Shown in pieces: positions 1 through 8,824 of a stretch of 64,000 nucleotides of DNA (position 1 is its first letter; each line of letters opens with the position of its first letter). The translations under genes were made by a program, and so were the position numbers. Where the stretch lies: assembly GCA_039029315.1 (NCBI GenBank), contig JBCCGK010000034.1:1-64000 (forward strand), given 5' to 3'. The notes below the pieces were generated by a model. That model saw only the letters and a list, made by a program, of their open reading frames with translations. It was not told the DNA's origin and did not search any database. Source of the stretch: JBCCCJ01 sp039029315 (GTDB lineage: Bacteria; Bacteroidota; Bacteroidia; J057).

Positions 1-565
1 ACCATACACTATTACAAGTTTAGGCGAGCTGGCCCCCAAAATTCGGTAAACTGGGGTGGATTTGTGAGTTGGGCTTAGAATTTTGGCGGTTTTTACGCAA
101 CTTTTTGCCGCCAAAAAGTTGCAAAGAAATCTAAAAACAAAGGATAATAAAAAGCGTGCAGTTGTGGATAAATTTTCAATGAGAATTAATCAACATCACC
201 TAAAAACAGCGAAGTTCATTAATTCAAAAAGACGGTTTCCAGAGCATATGGGAGGATTTTTCTCCTATAAAAATGGACAAAGTCAAACTTAGGGACAGGA
301 AAAAATAAGAGCTACCTTTTGCGCGGAGATTTTGTGCCAACTCAAGGAAGACAAATCGAGCGTGGCGGGCCAATTGAGATTTTTCTGACACTGAGATGGT
401 GCAAAATGAAGATCCCGTAATTAAAGGGATCAGCAAAGGTGCATAGGTGTTTTTTGACTGTTCCTTATCTGCTGAAGATGAAGAATATTTCTGTCTGGAT
501 TTGATTACTGGCTGACATTTCTTCCTGAAAATGTCAGAATAGCACATCGGTTTGCCATTCGGTGA
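1..565. other. Gene-poor left edge
   Basis: I see no convincing complete gene here. Two plus-strand frames are open from the window edge: one closes at a TAA at about 47-49 and the other at a TAG at 76-78. Either could be the last codons of a gene that starts outside the window, and I cannot choose between them. The rest holds a perfect hairpin (97-122, listed separately) and short open frames on both strands with poor amino-acid composition. Confidence 0.5.
97..122. repeat. Perfect 11-bp inverted repeat (hairpin)
   Basis: The arm GCAACTTTTTG (97-107) is followed by a four-base loop (108-111) and its exact reverse complement CAAAAAGTTGC (112-122). It lies in gene-free sequence with no T-tract directly after the stem, so it looks more like an extragenic palindrome than an intrinsic terminator. 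Whether it recurs elsewhere in the genome cannot be judged from one copy. Confidence 0.6.
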
Positions 566-2095
566 TTATTCTTTTTTGTGATACACAGCTACTCCATCCA
601 GCTCAAGGACCTCATATTTCCCAAGCATGGCAGGAAATCGATCCTGCAACAGATGAAAATATTCCTGTGGATCAACGATCAAATCTGGCGGGGAAGCCTG
701 AAATCTTTGATAAAAATTTCGCTCCAACTCTTCTTTCGAGAAAAGAATCCCCAACTCTGACTGAAACAGAGGCAATTTGTGATAGAGAATCCGGAAATCC
801 GTATAGGCATCCAGGGAGGAGGTTCCCAGACTCAAATACCATGCTGGTTTGTAATCCATGATCCAGATAGAAGATTCTGGACTTTGGTCAGCCAAATATT
901 CAAAGAGCGCGCCCTCCTGCCGCATGGTCATCCAGGTACCACCATGGATCCAAAGGTCTTCCTGTGCAGGGCGAAGGAGATCCGCTGGATTCGGATGTCG
1001 CAGGTTCCATAGCCCTATATACAGGAACAATGGCAGGACCAGGATGAGGGCAAGGATTCCCCATCGAAATTGCAGAAGGAAAGGCAAATCCAGGGCTTTT
1101 CGCATATAAAATACCAGCGGAGGTACCAGGAGAACCAGGTCTGACAATTCTAAGCGTTGCCACTTGAACAAAAGCATCAGCAAAACACCCAATAACCACA
1201 AACTGGTGATGGTCTCGGTTGCGCGAATCTTGACGACATAACTAAAATATCTGATCCGAAAATGTAGAAACCCAATGAGCCCAAGCACCAGAACAGGTCC
1301 CCAGGCGATCAACAAGGCAGTCAATGTGGAGGATAACTCATAGGCATAGACAGGCGAAGAAGAGAAGCGAAGACGATCTAGATAATACAATACGCCAATG
1401 TCCCAAAAATCACGCAAAGAATCATTGAAATACAGGAGATTCAGAACGAACAAGAATACGACAACCATTCCTCCCACCATTGAGATCAACTCATCCAGAC
1501 TTGGTCGCCTGACTCTTACATAGGCGATCAACAAGCCAAAGAAAATGAAAATAGCTTTGTAGGTGATACACATACTGATGGCCATCCAGACACCAGCTCC
1601 AAACATCAATTGATAATTCTTGCTCCTGTTATCCCCCAACTGCATAATCTGGTAAAAGGAAATGATCATGGGCAACAGGACAAACAATGAGCCACTCATC
1701 TGCTGGGAATACCAGGGAACAGACACCAGAAAGGCGATCATGATTGCAGTGAACCCGGAATATCGCCGATATAATTTGTATTCGATCAAAATCCCATTGA
1801 ACAAGATCGAAGCGATATAGATATACAAACAGCTCAGAATTCTGATCATCGGGAGCGTCCAGGACCCAAACACCTCATGAAACATCATAAACAACCAGGG
1901 CAACAAAGGAGGTCCGGCAAACCATACATCAGAATACAAATGTTGGCCCTCACTCAAACTGTTTCCCAACAACAACAACATGGATTCCTCAGGTAAGAAA
2001 AACCCACTCAGAAAGGATGGGATTCTCAAAAGAGGAATCAAGACCAGAAGAGTCAAGTGGATTGTTGGAGGAATATTGAGAAAGAGTCGTAACAA
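566..2095 (-). CDS. Polytopic inner-membrane protein, glycosyltransferase- or DUF6427-like
   Basis: This encodes 509 residues with about ten hydrophobic segments across the first 370, then a soluble C-terminal part of about 130 residues. The N-terminal loop around residues 37-70 (acidic pair, LLLGNSL, GQHLYSDVWFAGPP) resembles the first periplasmic loop of GT-C type membrane glycosyltransferases. The pattern of helices also resembles small membrane families of Bacteroidota such as DUF6427. I do not recognise a catalytic motif beyond this. The start is TTG at 2095, since an in-frame stop lies 18 bases upstream and the first ATG is only at residue 39. It is divergent from pyrF, with about 60 bases between the starts. 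A role in envelope glycan transfer is inference. Confidence 0.6.
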   Translation of the reverse strand: MLRLFLNIPPTIHLTLLVLIPLLRIPSFLSGFFLPEESMLLLLGNSLSEGQHLYSDVWFAGPPLLPWLFMMFHEVFGSWTLPMIRILSCLYIYIASILFNGILIEYKLYRRYSGFTAIMIAFLVSVPWYSQQMSGSLFVLLPMIISFYQIMQLGDNRSKNYQLMFGAGVWMAISMCITYKAIFIFFGLLIAYVRVRRPSLDELISMVGGMVVVFLFVLNLLYFNDSLRDFWDIGVLYYLDRLRFSSSPVYAYELSSTLTALLIAWGPVLVLGLIGFLHFRIRYFSYVVKIRATETITSLWLLGVLLMLLFKWQRLELSDLVLLVPPLVFYMRKALDLPFLLQFRWGILALILVLPLFLYIGLWNLRHPNPADLLRPAQEDLWIHGGTWMTMRQEGALFEYLADQSPESSIWIMDYKPAWYLSLGTSSLDAYTDFRILYHKLPLFQSELGILFSKEELERNFYQRFQASPPDLIVDPQEYFHLLQDRFPAMLGKYEVLELDGVAVYHKKE

Positions 2096-2158
2096 GTTGC
2101 TGAGAATGACTTAATATTGCAGAAGTTTTTATTCAACACAAAAGTAATACATTTCATT

Positions 2159-2965
2159 GTGAAGCCTGAATTCCTCAGTCAGCAAATCAAAAACAAAAAA
2201 TCTTTTCTATGTGTGGGGCTTGATACTGACATGGCCAGAATCCCTCAACATCTCTTGAATGAGCCCGATCCGGTCTTTGCATTCAATCGAGAGATCATTG
2301 CCGCCACACAAGAGTATGCCATTGCCTATAAGCCCAATATAGCCTTTTATGAAGCGCTGGGCCCTAGAGGATGGGAAAGCCTTCAAAAAACCCTGGACAT
2401 CATTCCCAAGGAGATCTTTGTCCTGGCTGATGCCAAACGAGGAGATATTGGGAACACCTCAAGACTGTATGCACAGACCTTTTTTGAGACCTTCTCCTTT
2501 GATGGCGTAACAGTTGCTCCCTATATGGGCAAAGATTCAGTGAATCCCTTCTTGCAGTTTGAGGACAAATGGGTGTTTCTCCTGGCATTGACCTCGAATC
2601 CTAGTGCAGTAGATTTCCAACATCATGGCTCGCCTGATTCCCCCTTATATCACAAGGTATTGGAGACAGCCCAGAGCTGGAGGAGGGAAAGTGCGGGACA
2701 TTTGGGTTTTGTGGTAGGAGCCACCAGGGCAGAAGCAATGCAGGACATTCGCTCACGCGCACCTGATGCCTTCTTGTTGGTTCCGGGCATAGGTGCTCAG
2801 GGAGGCGATCTGCATAGTGTGTGTCAATATGGCCGAACAGAGACGGGTGGATTGCTGATCAATTCCAGCCGAGGGATCATTTATGCGGGAAATAATCGTG
2901 ATTTTTCAAAAAAATCTGAAAAAGCTGCCCGAATTCTGCAACAGGAAATGGCTTCTTACGTTTAG
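2159..2965 (+). CDS. pyrF: Orotidine 5'-phosphate decarboxylase
   Basis: Decarboxylates OMP to UMP, the last step of de novo pyrimidine synthesis, in the cytoplasm. The hallmark LADAKRGDIGNTS, with the catalytic Asp-Lys-x-x-Asp array, lies about 100 residues in. VPGIGAQGGD and the phosphate-binding NSSRGIIYA follow near the C-terminus. At 268 residues from the GTG at 2159 it fits the longer type 2 PyrF subfamily. The frame stays open to a TTG at 2117, but conserved sequence only begins near FLCVGLDTD, so the GTG is the more natural start. It is a stand-alone gene, with no pyrimidine genes beside it. Confidence 0.93.
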   Translation: MKPEFLSQQIKNKKSFLCVGLDTDMARIPQHLLNEPDPVFAFNREIIAATQEYAIAYKPNIAFYEALGPRGWESLQKTLDIIPKEIFVLADAKRGDIGNTSRLYAQTFFETFSFDGVTVAPYMGKDSVNPFLQFEDKWVFLLALTSNPSAVDFQHHGSPDSPLYHKVLETAQSWRRESAGHLGFVVGATRAEAMQDIRSRAPDAFLLVPGIGAQGGDLHSVCQYGRTETGGLLINSSRGIIYAGNNRDFSKKSEKAARILQQEMASYV

Positions 2966-3295
2966 GAGTATAGAACGAAAGATCTAGTGGTCTGAAACTC
3001 ATCCTACTACTTCTTTCCACCCAAGATTGGTTGAGAGACCAATCCCCTTCATAAACAATGCTGATTAGATGATCTTTTGCGCTTTTCCCTAGTCGCGTTC
3101 TTAAGCTATTTCTACGTATTCAAAAAAAACACAAAGAACAAAATGTAATCCTCATTTCTTGGGCGTCTTGTCACCGAAGACACTGAAAACAAGATAATGT
3201 AGACTTATTTGTTGTTGTGAGAGGATACATAGGAACAATTTTTTCTAATCTACTTAGCTTACCTTTACGGTTACCACACATCAAACTTTTTTCCC
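2966..3295. other. Intergenic region upstream of the sigma factor gene
   Basis: No gene is visible. A 7-bp perfect stem (3025-3031 with 3038-3044, loop of six) is too weak and lacks a T-tract, so I do not call it a terminator. TACCTTTA at 3260-3267 is one base from the Bacteroidota -7 consensus TAnnTTTG. It sits about 29 bases before the sigma factor start and is a possible promoter. Confidence 0.35.
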
Positions 3296-3910
3296 TTGTT
3301 ACTCTCGGTTACGATTAAATTTTTCGGCAAACCCAGAACAGAAAGCCTGGCTTCCTTGATAAAGAGCACTGACTCGGAGTTAGTTAGCTATTATCAAAAA
3401 ACGGAAGACTTGCAGGCGATCTCTCTCCTGATGGACCGCTACTCAGACGCAATTGTAGGTTTGAGTATGAGATATCTGAAGAATGAAGATGATGTCAGGG
3501 ATTTTGCCAATGACATGTACATGAAGCTTGTTGACAAGCTTAGGGATGCTGACGTGCGCAATTTTCGGGCATGGCTACTAACAACAGTAAACAATCGGTT
3601 GAATGATTTGGGCAGAAAAATCAAAGTAAGGAAAGGATATGTCAATTCCTTTCAGGGAAGAGGAGAGGAGACGATTGAAGAAAATCTGGATTTTGGGATG
3701 GATCATCATTTGATAGCTTCAGCGCTGGACTTGCTCAGCGAAAAAGAACAGAGAATCATTCGTGATCTCTACTTTAAAGAAAAGAGCTATCAGGACATTA
3801 TGGAAGAGATGGATTTATCTTTTAATCAGGTTAGGGGCACTCGTGATCGTGCCATCAAGAAACTCAAAAGCAGCCTCGGTTCTGATTTTGGGCAATATTT
3901 CAAAGACTAA
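3296..3910 (+). CDS. ECF-type sigma-70 family RNA polymerase sigma factor
   Basis: A 204-residue alternative sigma factor. Region 2 spans about residues 28-95 (LLMDRYSDAIVGLSMRYLKNEDDVRDFANDMYMKL) and binds core polymerase and the -10 element. Region 4 spans about 135-195 (LLSEKEQRIIRDLYFKEKSYQDI followed by a helix-turn-helix) and reads the -35 element. The start is uncertain: the frame opens with TTG at 3296 and no in-frame ATG precedes region 2. The next gene, 95 bases downstream on the same strand, looks like its membrane-bound anti-sigma factor. The pair would form a signal-responsive switch; the signal and target genes are unknown. Confidence 0.85.
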   Translation: MLLSVTIKFFGKPRTESLASLIKSTDSELVSYYQKTEDLQAISLLMDRYSDAIVGLSMRYLKNEDDVRDFANDMYMKLVDKLRDADVRNFRAWLLTTVNNRLNDLGRKIKVRKGYVNSFQGRGEETIEENLDFGMDHHLIASALDLLSEKEQRIIRDLYFKEKSYQDIMEEMDLSFNQVRGTRDRAIKKLKSSLGSDFGQYFKD

Positions 3911-4005
3911 TGTCAATATCAAGTTGATACAATTGACTCCTTACAATGTGACCCGCAATCTATTCAGGTGATGCTTACATTAAAGAAAAAATAATAGGAC
4001 TTGTT

Positions 4006-4863
4006 ATGAAGGGTGTAGAACGAAATTATAACCCCCCGGAATTGAGTATGGAAACCATGCTCGCCTTTCTTCAGAACAAACTGGACAAACAAGAAACGGA
4101 GAAAGTCGAGCATCTGATCCAGGAAAACCCACTCTACCAGGAAATGCTGAAAGAGTTGAAAGAATCTCTGGCAGATGATCCTGATACAGAAGAGAAAGCG
4201 ATCCAGTATCGTGATGCCTTTGTACGAGAAGTACATCGAATCACAGACAAAAAATTATACAAACCCAAAGGTGACAAATGGCATCTGTGGAGCATGGCAG
4301 CGATGATTCTGCTGCTTGTTATTCCGCTAGGATATCGTTTCCTGATGCCTTCGGTAGAAGATCAACTGCGGAACCAATACTTTCAGGCATATGTGACTGA
4401 AGGCATGAGAGGAGGAGATGAAGTACGCAATCCAAAAGAGTTGACAGATGCTGAAAAACTGGAAGAAGACTTTGCTTTTGCCAAGCGTGCCTATACCATT
4501 GCTAGCAGCGAGTTTACGCCAGAAAAAGAGCAAGTACAGCACTATCAGATAGCGATTCGAGAATTTGAAAACATTCTATCCATAGCTGAAGAGCAGGTTC
4601 CTGAACGAATCATCATTTCTTCTTCCTTATATCTTGGGGTCTCCTATGTGGTGCTCAATCAAGCAAAAGAAGCTGTTCCATATCTGCAAAAGGTCATTGA
4701 CCATGGAGTGAATGTCTTCATTCCTGATGCGCAATGGTACAAAGCCTGGGCCTTGCTGGACTTGGGAGAGACCGAAGCAGCGATCGATCAGTTCTATTTA
4801 CTGGCCAACAAATCCAACGACTACCAAAAGCGTGCACAAGATATCGTAAAACGCCTCAATTAG
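4006..4863 (+). CDS. Probable membrane-anchored anti-sigma factor with C-terminal TPR-like region
   Basis: The 285-residue protein has three parts. Residues 15-85 are a charged helical N-terminal domain (METMLAFLQNKLDKQETEKVEHLI), typical of zinc-less anti-sigma domains in Bacteroidota. A single membrane helix lies at about 97-112 (MAAMILLLVIPLGYRF). The C-terminal part of about 170 residues contains TPR-like helical pairs (ALLDLGETEAAIDQFY near the end). The order fits a cytoplasmic sigma-binding domain and a periplasmic TPR sensor. Position directly after the ECF sigma gene supports pairing. I see no FecR or zinc-finger HxxxCxxC motif. Function is inferred from architecture and context. Confidence 0.7.
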   Translation: MKGVERNYNPPELSMETMLAFLQNKLDKQETEKVEHLIQENPLYQEMLKELKESLADDPDTEEKAIQYRDAFVREVHRITDKKLYKPKGDKWHLWSMAAMILLLVIPLGYRFLMPSVEDQLRNQYFQAYVTEGMRGGDEVRNPKELTDAEKLEEDFAFAKRAYTIASSEFTPEKEQVQHYQIAIREFENILSIAEEQVPERIIISSSLYLGVSYVVLNQAKEAVPYLQKVIDHGVNVFIPDAQWYKAWALLDLGETEAAIDQFYLLANKSNDYQKRAQDIVKRLN

Positions 4864-4895
4864 CCCTTATTACATACACAACCCTTTTACCTATG

Positions 4896-4923
4896 CCGAA
4901 CCTCTCACTTATGGGAGGTTCGG
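4896..4923 (+). terminator. Hairpin between convergent genes
   Basis: A perfect 9-bp stem (CCGAACCTC at 4896-4904 with GAGGTTCGG at 4915-4923, loop of ten) lies 33 bases after the anti-sigma stop. It is followed by ATTTGTTTGG, a weak T-tract. It overlaps the last codons of the convergent DUF4340 gene, so it could slow transcription from both sides. Confidence 0.55.
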
Positions 4924-5898
4924 ATTTGTTTGGTCCTGGCCGAGAAGATAGGAGCGAGTTTGTAAAAATCTATCGATCACAAAATGCTGAACCGTCAGTA
5001 ATTCACCATCATTCACCCATCCAAAAAAATTGTTGAGGTTTTCTTGCCGCTCAAACAAGTGAATGGCCCTCCGTTCCCCAGAAAAGTAGCCGATCACAAT
5101 TTCTACCTCTGGGGGCTGGGCTTGAAGTTGGTCTCGCTTGCCAGGATAATCAGCTTGTGCGAAGGATTCTGCATAGATTTTTCCTTGAAAATGACTCAGA
5201 TAGGCTGCCAAATGTGCAGAGTCCGGAGATTGCTCTAGTCCCAACAATTGCCAGGAAGATCCTCGAACGGATCTGCTCAAAGCGAAAGATTGAGCTGGAT
5301 CAGCATAACTGACCACGATTTGTTGGATGTCCGGCAGCTGTGCCTGAAAAAGGAGATTTTCTCGCCAATTCATCTCGTCCACAGGAAAGTAGGCGTTGAT
5401 ATAACCCTGAAAACCAGGCATTTCTGCGATGTAAGGCGTTTGGGCATCAGAGAGTTTAACAAGACTTCCGCGTGCATCTTTGGTCTGGGTTCCCAATAGG
5501 AAGCTTTTGATAGTCTTGCCTTTTTTATCTGAGACTTCTACGAGAGTATGGACCGACCGAAGAATTGCTTCAGCGGAGACCAGTCCCTCTCCTGTCAGGA
5601 CTTCCTTGACCTGGATCAGATGTAGGATATTGAGCAGTTTTTGGACTTTTGGCAGAAGTGCTGAATAGCGCTCGTTGAGCATCCAACTCTCATCGGCTTG
5701 GCGGTCCAGTTGTATACGGAATTCGGGATTGCCTCTGACCATGCGTGTGAGGACAATCTGATGGATCGCTGAAGTATCCTCGATGGCGAATCGCGTTTCT
5801 TCCAAAGAGAGAGAACTTTGATCGCGATCGTAGATGAAAACAAAAAAAATGATGGCCAGAATGGTCAGCAATCCGAGTAAAATGAGGGTGTTCCGCAT
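4909..5898 (-). CDS. DUF4340 domain-containing protein
   Basis: 329 residues from the ATG at 5898; the open frame extends to a TTG at 5907, but the ATG gives a clean N-terminus. Residues 1-18 form one hydrophobic segment (NTLILLGLLTILAIIFFVFI), probably an uncleaved anchor. The remainder is soluble and mostly beta-rich, with the DUF4340 pattern of repeated LxxLL and FxLG segments (KTIKSFLLGTQTK, residues 107-145). Family members often sit beside gliding or ABC export genes of the GldA/F/G type, but none are next to it here. It converges on the anti-sigma gene and shares the hairpin at 4896-4923. Its biochemical role is unknown. Confidence 0.75.
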   Translation of the reverse strand: MRNTLILLGLLTILAIIFFVFIYDRDQSSLSLEETRFAIEDTSAIHQIVLTRMVRGNPEFRIQLDRQADESWMLNERYSALLPKVQKLLNILHLIQVKEVLTGEGLVSAEAILRSVHTLVEVSDKKGKTIKSFLLGTQTKDARGSLVKLSDAQTPYIAEMPGFQGYINAYFPVDEMNWRENLLFQAQLPDIQQIVVSYADPAQSFALSRSVRGSSWQLLGLEQSPDSAHLAAYLSHFQGKIYAESFAQADYPGKRDQLQAQPPEVEIVIGYFSGERRAIHLFERQENLNNFFGWVNDGELLTVQHFVIDRFLQTRSYLLGQDQTNPNLP

Positions 5899-6229
5899 AA
5901 AAGTCAATGTAAGCTTGACATGACAAATCTACATATCCTTCTCCCATTCCGCCAAGGGTCAAATTTTTTTCTCTATTTCGCGCTTCATGTGGAGTCCTGG
6001 GTTTTAGATAGGGACATTTGTTATGGGTCATTTTGGGGACCTTCAAAGCACAAGAACCAGGGTTTCGCTGGACGATATCAAGAGGTTTGCAATCAATAAG
6101 GATGAAAAAAGGGCCAGAGGCAAACCATAAGCAGCAGGCTGAGGAGGCTCTTAGATCTGTTCTACGAATGCCGAGATTTTTCTGAGATTCTTCTGCAATT
6201 TGTAGAACAAGTAAACAACATACCCATTT
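5899..6229. other. Divergent intergenic region
   Basis: About 330 bases separate the divergent DUF4340 and beta-barrel genes. The only structure I see is an 8-bp inverted repeat, TGTTCTAC with GTAGAACA, near 6153-6210 with a long loop. No open frame has convincing composition. Promoters for both genes should lie here, but no clear TAnnTTTG box is visible. Confidence 0.35.
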
Positions 6230-7042
6230 ATGCGATATATTTTTTGTTTCTCCTTGTTTCTGTCTGCTTTTCTTTTTTCTCCTCTTACTGCTCAAAGGAC
6301 CTTTTCGCTCTCGGTGGGAGGTGCCAGTTCTTATTATTATGGAGATGTAACTGACAAATTGAACAATGCCCTGATCAGACCTGGGCTGACAGCAAGTGGC
6401 AGTTGGTATCTCAGTCCTTCCGTGAGCATACGATTGGGGATATCATATGGCATGATCGGTGCAGCAGACTCTCTGGCAGGAAATGAAGCACGTCGCAGCC
6501 GCAACTTATCATTTCAAAGCTTCCTGGGAGAACTGAGCTCTGTGGCCGTCTGGCATGTATTACCAGACAAGCGATTTGGTATATCCTGGGTTCGAAAACC
6601 ACATATCAGTCCATATATATTTGGCGGAATCGGGCTATTTGCATTTGATCCAAGAACAGAGATTCATGGAGAATTGGTAAGATTGCAACCATTGGGAACA
6701 GAGGGCCAATTTATCCAAAACTATGGTCCATCTCGCCCTTATCGACTTCTTCAGGCAAGTGTTCCGATAGGAGGAGGGATATCTGTTCGTCCAGGCAAGA
6801 GATGGGGAATCCGAATGGAAGCGGGATATCGTTTTTCATTTACTGATTATCTGGATGATGTCAGCACTGTGTATCCCGAACCGGAAGCATTGCTGCGAAT
6901 AAGAGGAGCCATATCTGCAGAGCTTTCCAATCGATCTGGTGGGCTAGTGGGAGCGGGTAGCCAAAGAGGAAATCCAGGAGCCAAAGATGGATATATCTTC
7001 AGCTCTTTGGTACTTGTGTATTACTTTGATCGCTTTCGTTAG
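6230..7042 (+). CDS. Small outer-membrane beta-barrel protein, DUF6089-like
   Basis: 270 residues beginning with a clear signal peptide (MRYIFCFSLFLSAFLFSPLTAQ, cleavage expected after about residue 21). Alternating hydrophobic/polar strands with aromatic girdles follow (SVGGASSYYYGDVTD, ISPYIFGGIGLFAF, MEAGYRFSFTDYLDDVS), ending in an aromatic-rich terminal strand (LVLVYYFDRFR). The SYYYGDV opening and the SPYIFGGIGLF strand match the DUF6089 group. It most likely sits in the outer membrane; no ligand is known. Its stop overlaps that of the convergent Hpt gene by four bases (7039-7042), so their 3' ends share sequence. Confidence 0.72.
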   Translation: MRYIFCFSLFLSAFLFSPLTAQRTFSLSVGGASSYYYGDVTDKLNNALIRPGLTASGSWYLSPSVSIRLGISYGMIGAADSLAGNEARRSRNLSFQSFLGELSSVAVWHVLPDKRFGISWVRKPHISPYIFGGIGLFAFDPRTEIHGELVRLQPLGTEGQFIQNYGPSRPYRLLQASVPIGGGISVRPGKRWGIRMEAGYRFSFTDYLDDVSTVYPEPEALLRIRGAISAELSNRSGGLVGAGSQRGNPGAKDGYIFSSLVLVYYFDRFR

Positions 7043-7407
7043 GCCTTGAGGTCTTCAAGCTTCTGCTGAATTTGTTCCAGAATTACATCACAGGTCTGAT
7101 GAAATTGATCCATCAGATCTGAGAGACTCTCCGTTTCAGAGGGCAATTTTCCTGAGGCTGTATTTTCAATGTCTTTCAGCAATTTATCGATAACTGGATG
7201 TCCCAATACATTCACAGAAGACTTGAATTTATGTGCAGTGGAGGCCAACTCATCATGACTGCTGCTTGAAAAACATGAATCCATTTTTGATCTGACCTCA
7301 GGAGATTCTTCTACGATCATTTCCAGAATTTCGATCATGAATTCAGGTTCTTCTCCAGCTAGCATTTCCAGTTTGTCAAAGTTGACCTCTATCCTCGCAT
7401 TACTCAT
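7039..7407 (-). CDS. Hpt domain phosphotransfer protein
   Basis: A 122-residue single-domain histidine phosphotransfer protein. The site HKFKSSV (STAHKFKSSVNVLG, about residues 57-70) carries the phosphorylatable His in the usual HxxKxxS context, within a predicted four-helix bundle. Such proteins relay phosphate between hybrid kinases and response regulators in the cytoplasm. It is divergent from the sigma-54 response regulator at 7624, which is a plausible partner, but no histidine kinase gene is in the window. It converges with the preceding barrel gene with a 4-base overlap. Confidence 0.85.
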   Translation of the reverse strand: MSNARIEVNFDKLEMLAGEEPEFMIEILEMIVEESPEVRSKMDSCFSSSSHDELASTAHKFKSSVNVLGHPVIDKLLKDIENTASGKLPSETESLSDLMDQFHQTCDVILEQIQQKLEDLKA

Positions 7408-7623
7408 ATCTATCTAATGTTTCTATCAAATGAAAAAATCAAATTTCGAGCACCAAGTTTGTTGATTTTCGAAGGATTATCAAACCCTTTATGATGGATA
7501 CATAACATTTTTTAAAAGATATATTACTATGAAAAAATCATTTTTGTTATTGTAATATATGGGAATGAACTGCTTTTCTTTTCACCCTGTCTTTCGATAA
7601 TCTTGTAAAAAGATTCTTCCACT

Positions 7624-8814
7624 ATGCAAAGGAAATTCCTCAATAAAGTATTCATCATTGAAGATGATGTGATTTTTGGACGAGTGGTCCAACGGGCTTT
7701 GGAGCAAAGTTCCGATTCTTATGATGTTCGGGTATTCAAAAGTGGGCGAGAGTTCATCGATAATATTCATGAAAATCCCGATATCGTCAGCATTGATTAC
7801 AACCTGCCAGATATGAATGGCCTTGAAATCCTCAAGGCAATCAAGAAATATAATGAAGATATCTCTACTGTCATCTTGTCTGGGCAAGAGAAAGTGGAGG
7901 TTGTAGTTGAGGCTTATACCAATGGGGCGAACAGCTATATCATCAAAAATGACAATGCCCTCGTCGAACTGTCTAATGTCGTCAAAAACCTGAGTTCCAA
8001 TGTCAATCTCCGGAAGGAGGTAGAGGTGCTTCGGGAACAGATCATTGACCGAAATAAATACAACAAAGTCGTAGGTGAAAGCCAGGGAATTCTACGGGTT
8101 CTTCGATTGATTCAGAAAGTGGAGAGGAGCAATATTTTGGTTCTGGTAACAGGAGAGAGTGGAACGGGGAAAGAAGTAATTGCCAATACAATTCACTACA
8201 GTTCTCCGAGGGCCAGAAAGCCATTTGTCCCAGTGAATGTTGCCGCGATTCCTGCTGATTTGATCGAGAGTGAACTCTTTGGACACGAGAAGGGAGCCTT
8301 TACAGGAGCAACAGGCAGGCGAATCGGAAAATTCGAAGAAGCAAATGGCGGGACCATTTTTCTGGATGAGATTGGAGAAATGGAATTGAATCTTCAGACC
8401 AAACTCTTACGGGTGCTCCAGGAAGGAAAAATCACCCGATTGGGGAGCAATAAGGAAATCAAGCTGGATGTGCGGGTGTTAGCTGCAACGAATAAGAACC
8501 TCGGTAAGCGGGTGAAAGAAGGACTGTTCCGGGAAGATCTGTATTATCGATTGCAGGGCTTTCTGATTCATTTGCCACCATTAAGGGAGCGAGGCAATGA
8601 CATTGTGATTCTTGCCAGATACTTTTTGGAACATTTTTGTTCTCAAAACAGAATGCCACTCAAGACATTCAATCGAGGTGCTTTGGAGTCCATGTTGCGA
8701 CATGAATGGCCAGGGAATGTGCGGGAGCTCAAGGCATTGGTAGAGCGGGCAGCCTTGATCAGTGATACCAGCGAGATTACAGAAGATGATTTGATCTTTT
8801 CGGATGCGATATAG
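7624..8814 (+). CDS. Sigma-54 dependent response regulator lacking a Fis-type HTH domain
   Basis: The 396-residue protein has a receiver domain at residues 6-125, with acidic pocket E13/D14, phospho-acceptor Asp58 (SIDYNLPD) and Lys108. The AAA+ sigma-54 interaction domain runs from about 147 to 385. It has Walker A GESGTGKE (177-184), the GAFTGA loop that contacts sigma-54 (224-229), Walker B (GGTIFLDEIGE, about 242-252) and the arginine-finger region RERGNDI. It should open sigma-54 promoters by ATP hydrolysis when phosphorylated. It ends only about 11 residues after the AAA+ lid (EITEDDLIFSDAI), so the usual C-terminal Fis helix-turn-helix is missing. It is divergent from the Hpt gene, a likely phosphodonor partner. 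Confidence 0.92.
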   Translation: MQRKFLNKVFIIEDDVIFGRVVQRALEQSSDSYDVRVFKSGREFIDNIHENPDIVSIDYNLPDMNGLEILKAIKKYNEDISTVILSGQEKVEVVVEAYTNGANSYIIKNDNALVELSNVVKNLSSNVNLRKEVEVLREQIIDRNKYNKVVGESQGILRVLRLIQKVERSNILVLVTGESGTGKEVIANTIHYSSPRARKPFVPVNVAAIPADLIESELFGHEKGAFTGATGRRIGKFEEANGGTIFLDEIGEMELNLQTKLLRVLQEGKITRLGSNKEIKLDVRVLAATNKNLGKRVKEGLFREDLYYRLQGFLIHLPPLRERGNDIVILARYFLEHFCSQNRMPLKTFNRGALESMLRHEWPGNVRELKALVERAALISDTSEITEDDLIFSDAI

Positions 8815-8824
8815 ATAGGCTGAC

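Noticed and set aside
224..547. 107-residue minus-strand open frame near the left edge
   Set aside because: Composition is unlike a protein (Ser-rich and irregular), and it covers a gene-poor region with the hairpin close by. No family resemblance.
3025..3044. 7-bp perfect stem after pyrF as a terminator
   Set aside because: The stem is short and AT-rich, with no T-tract after it.
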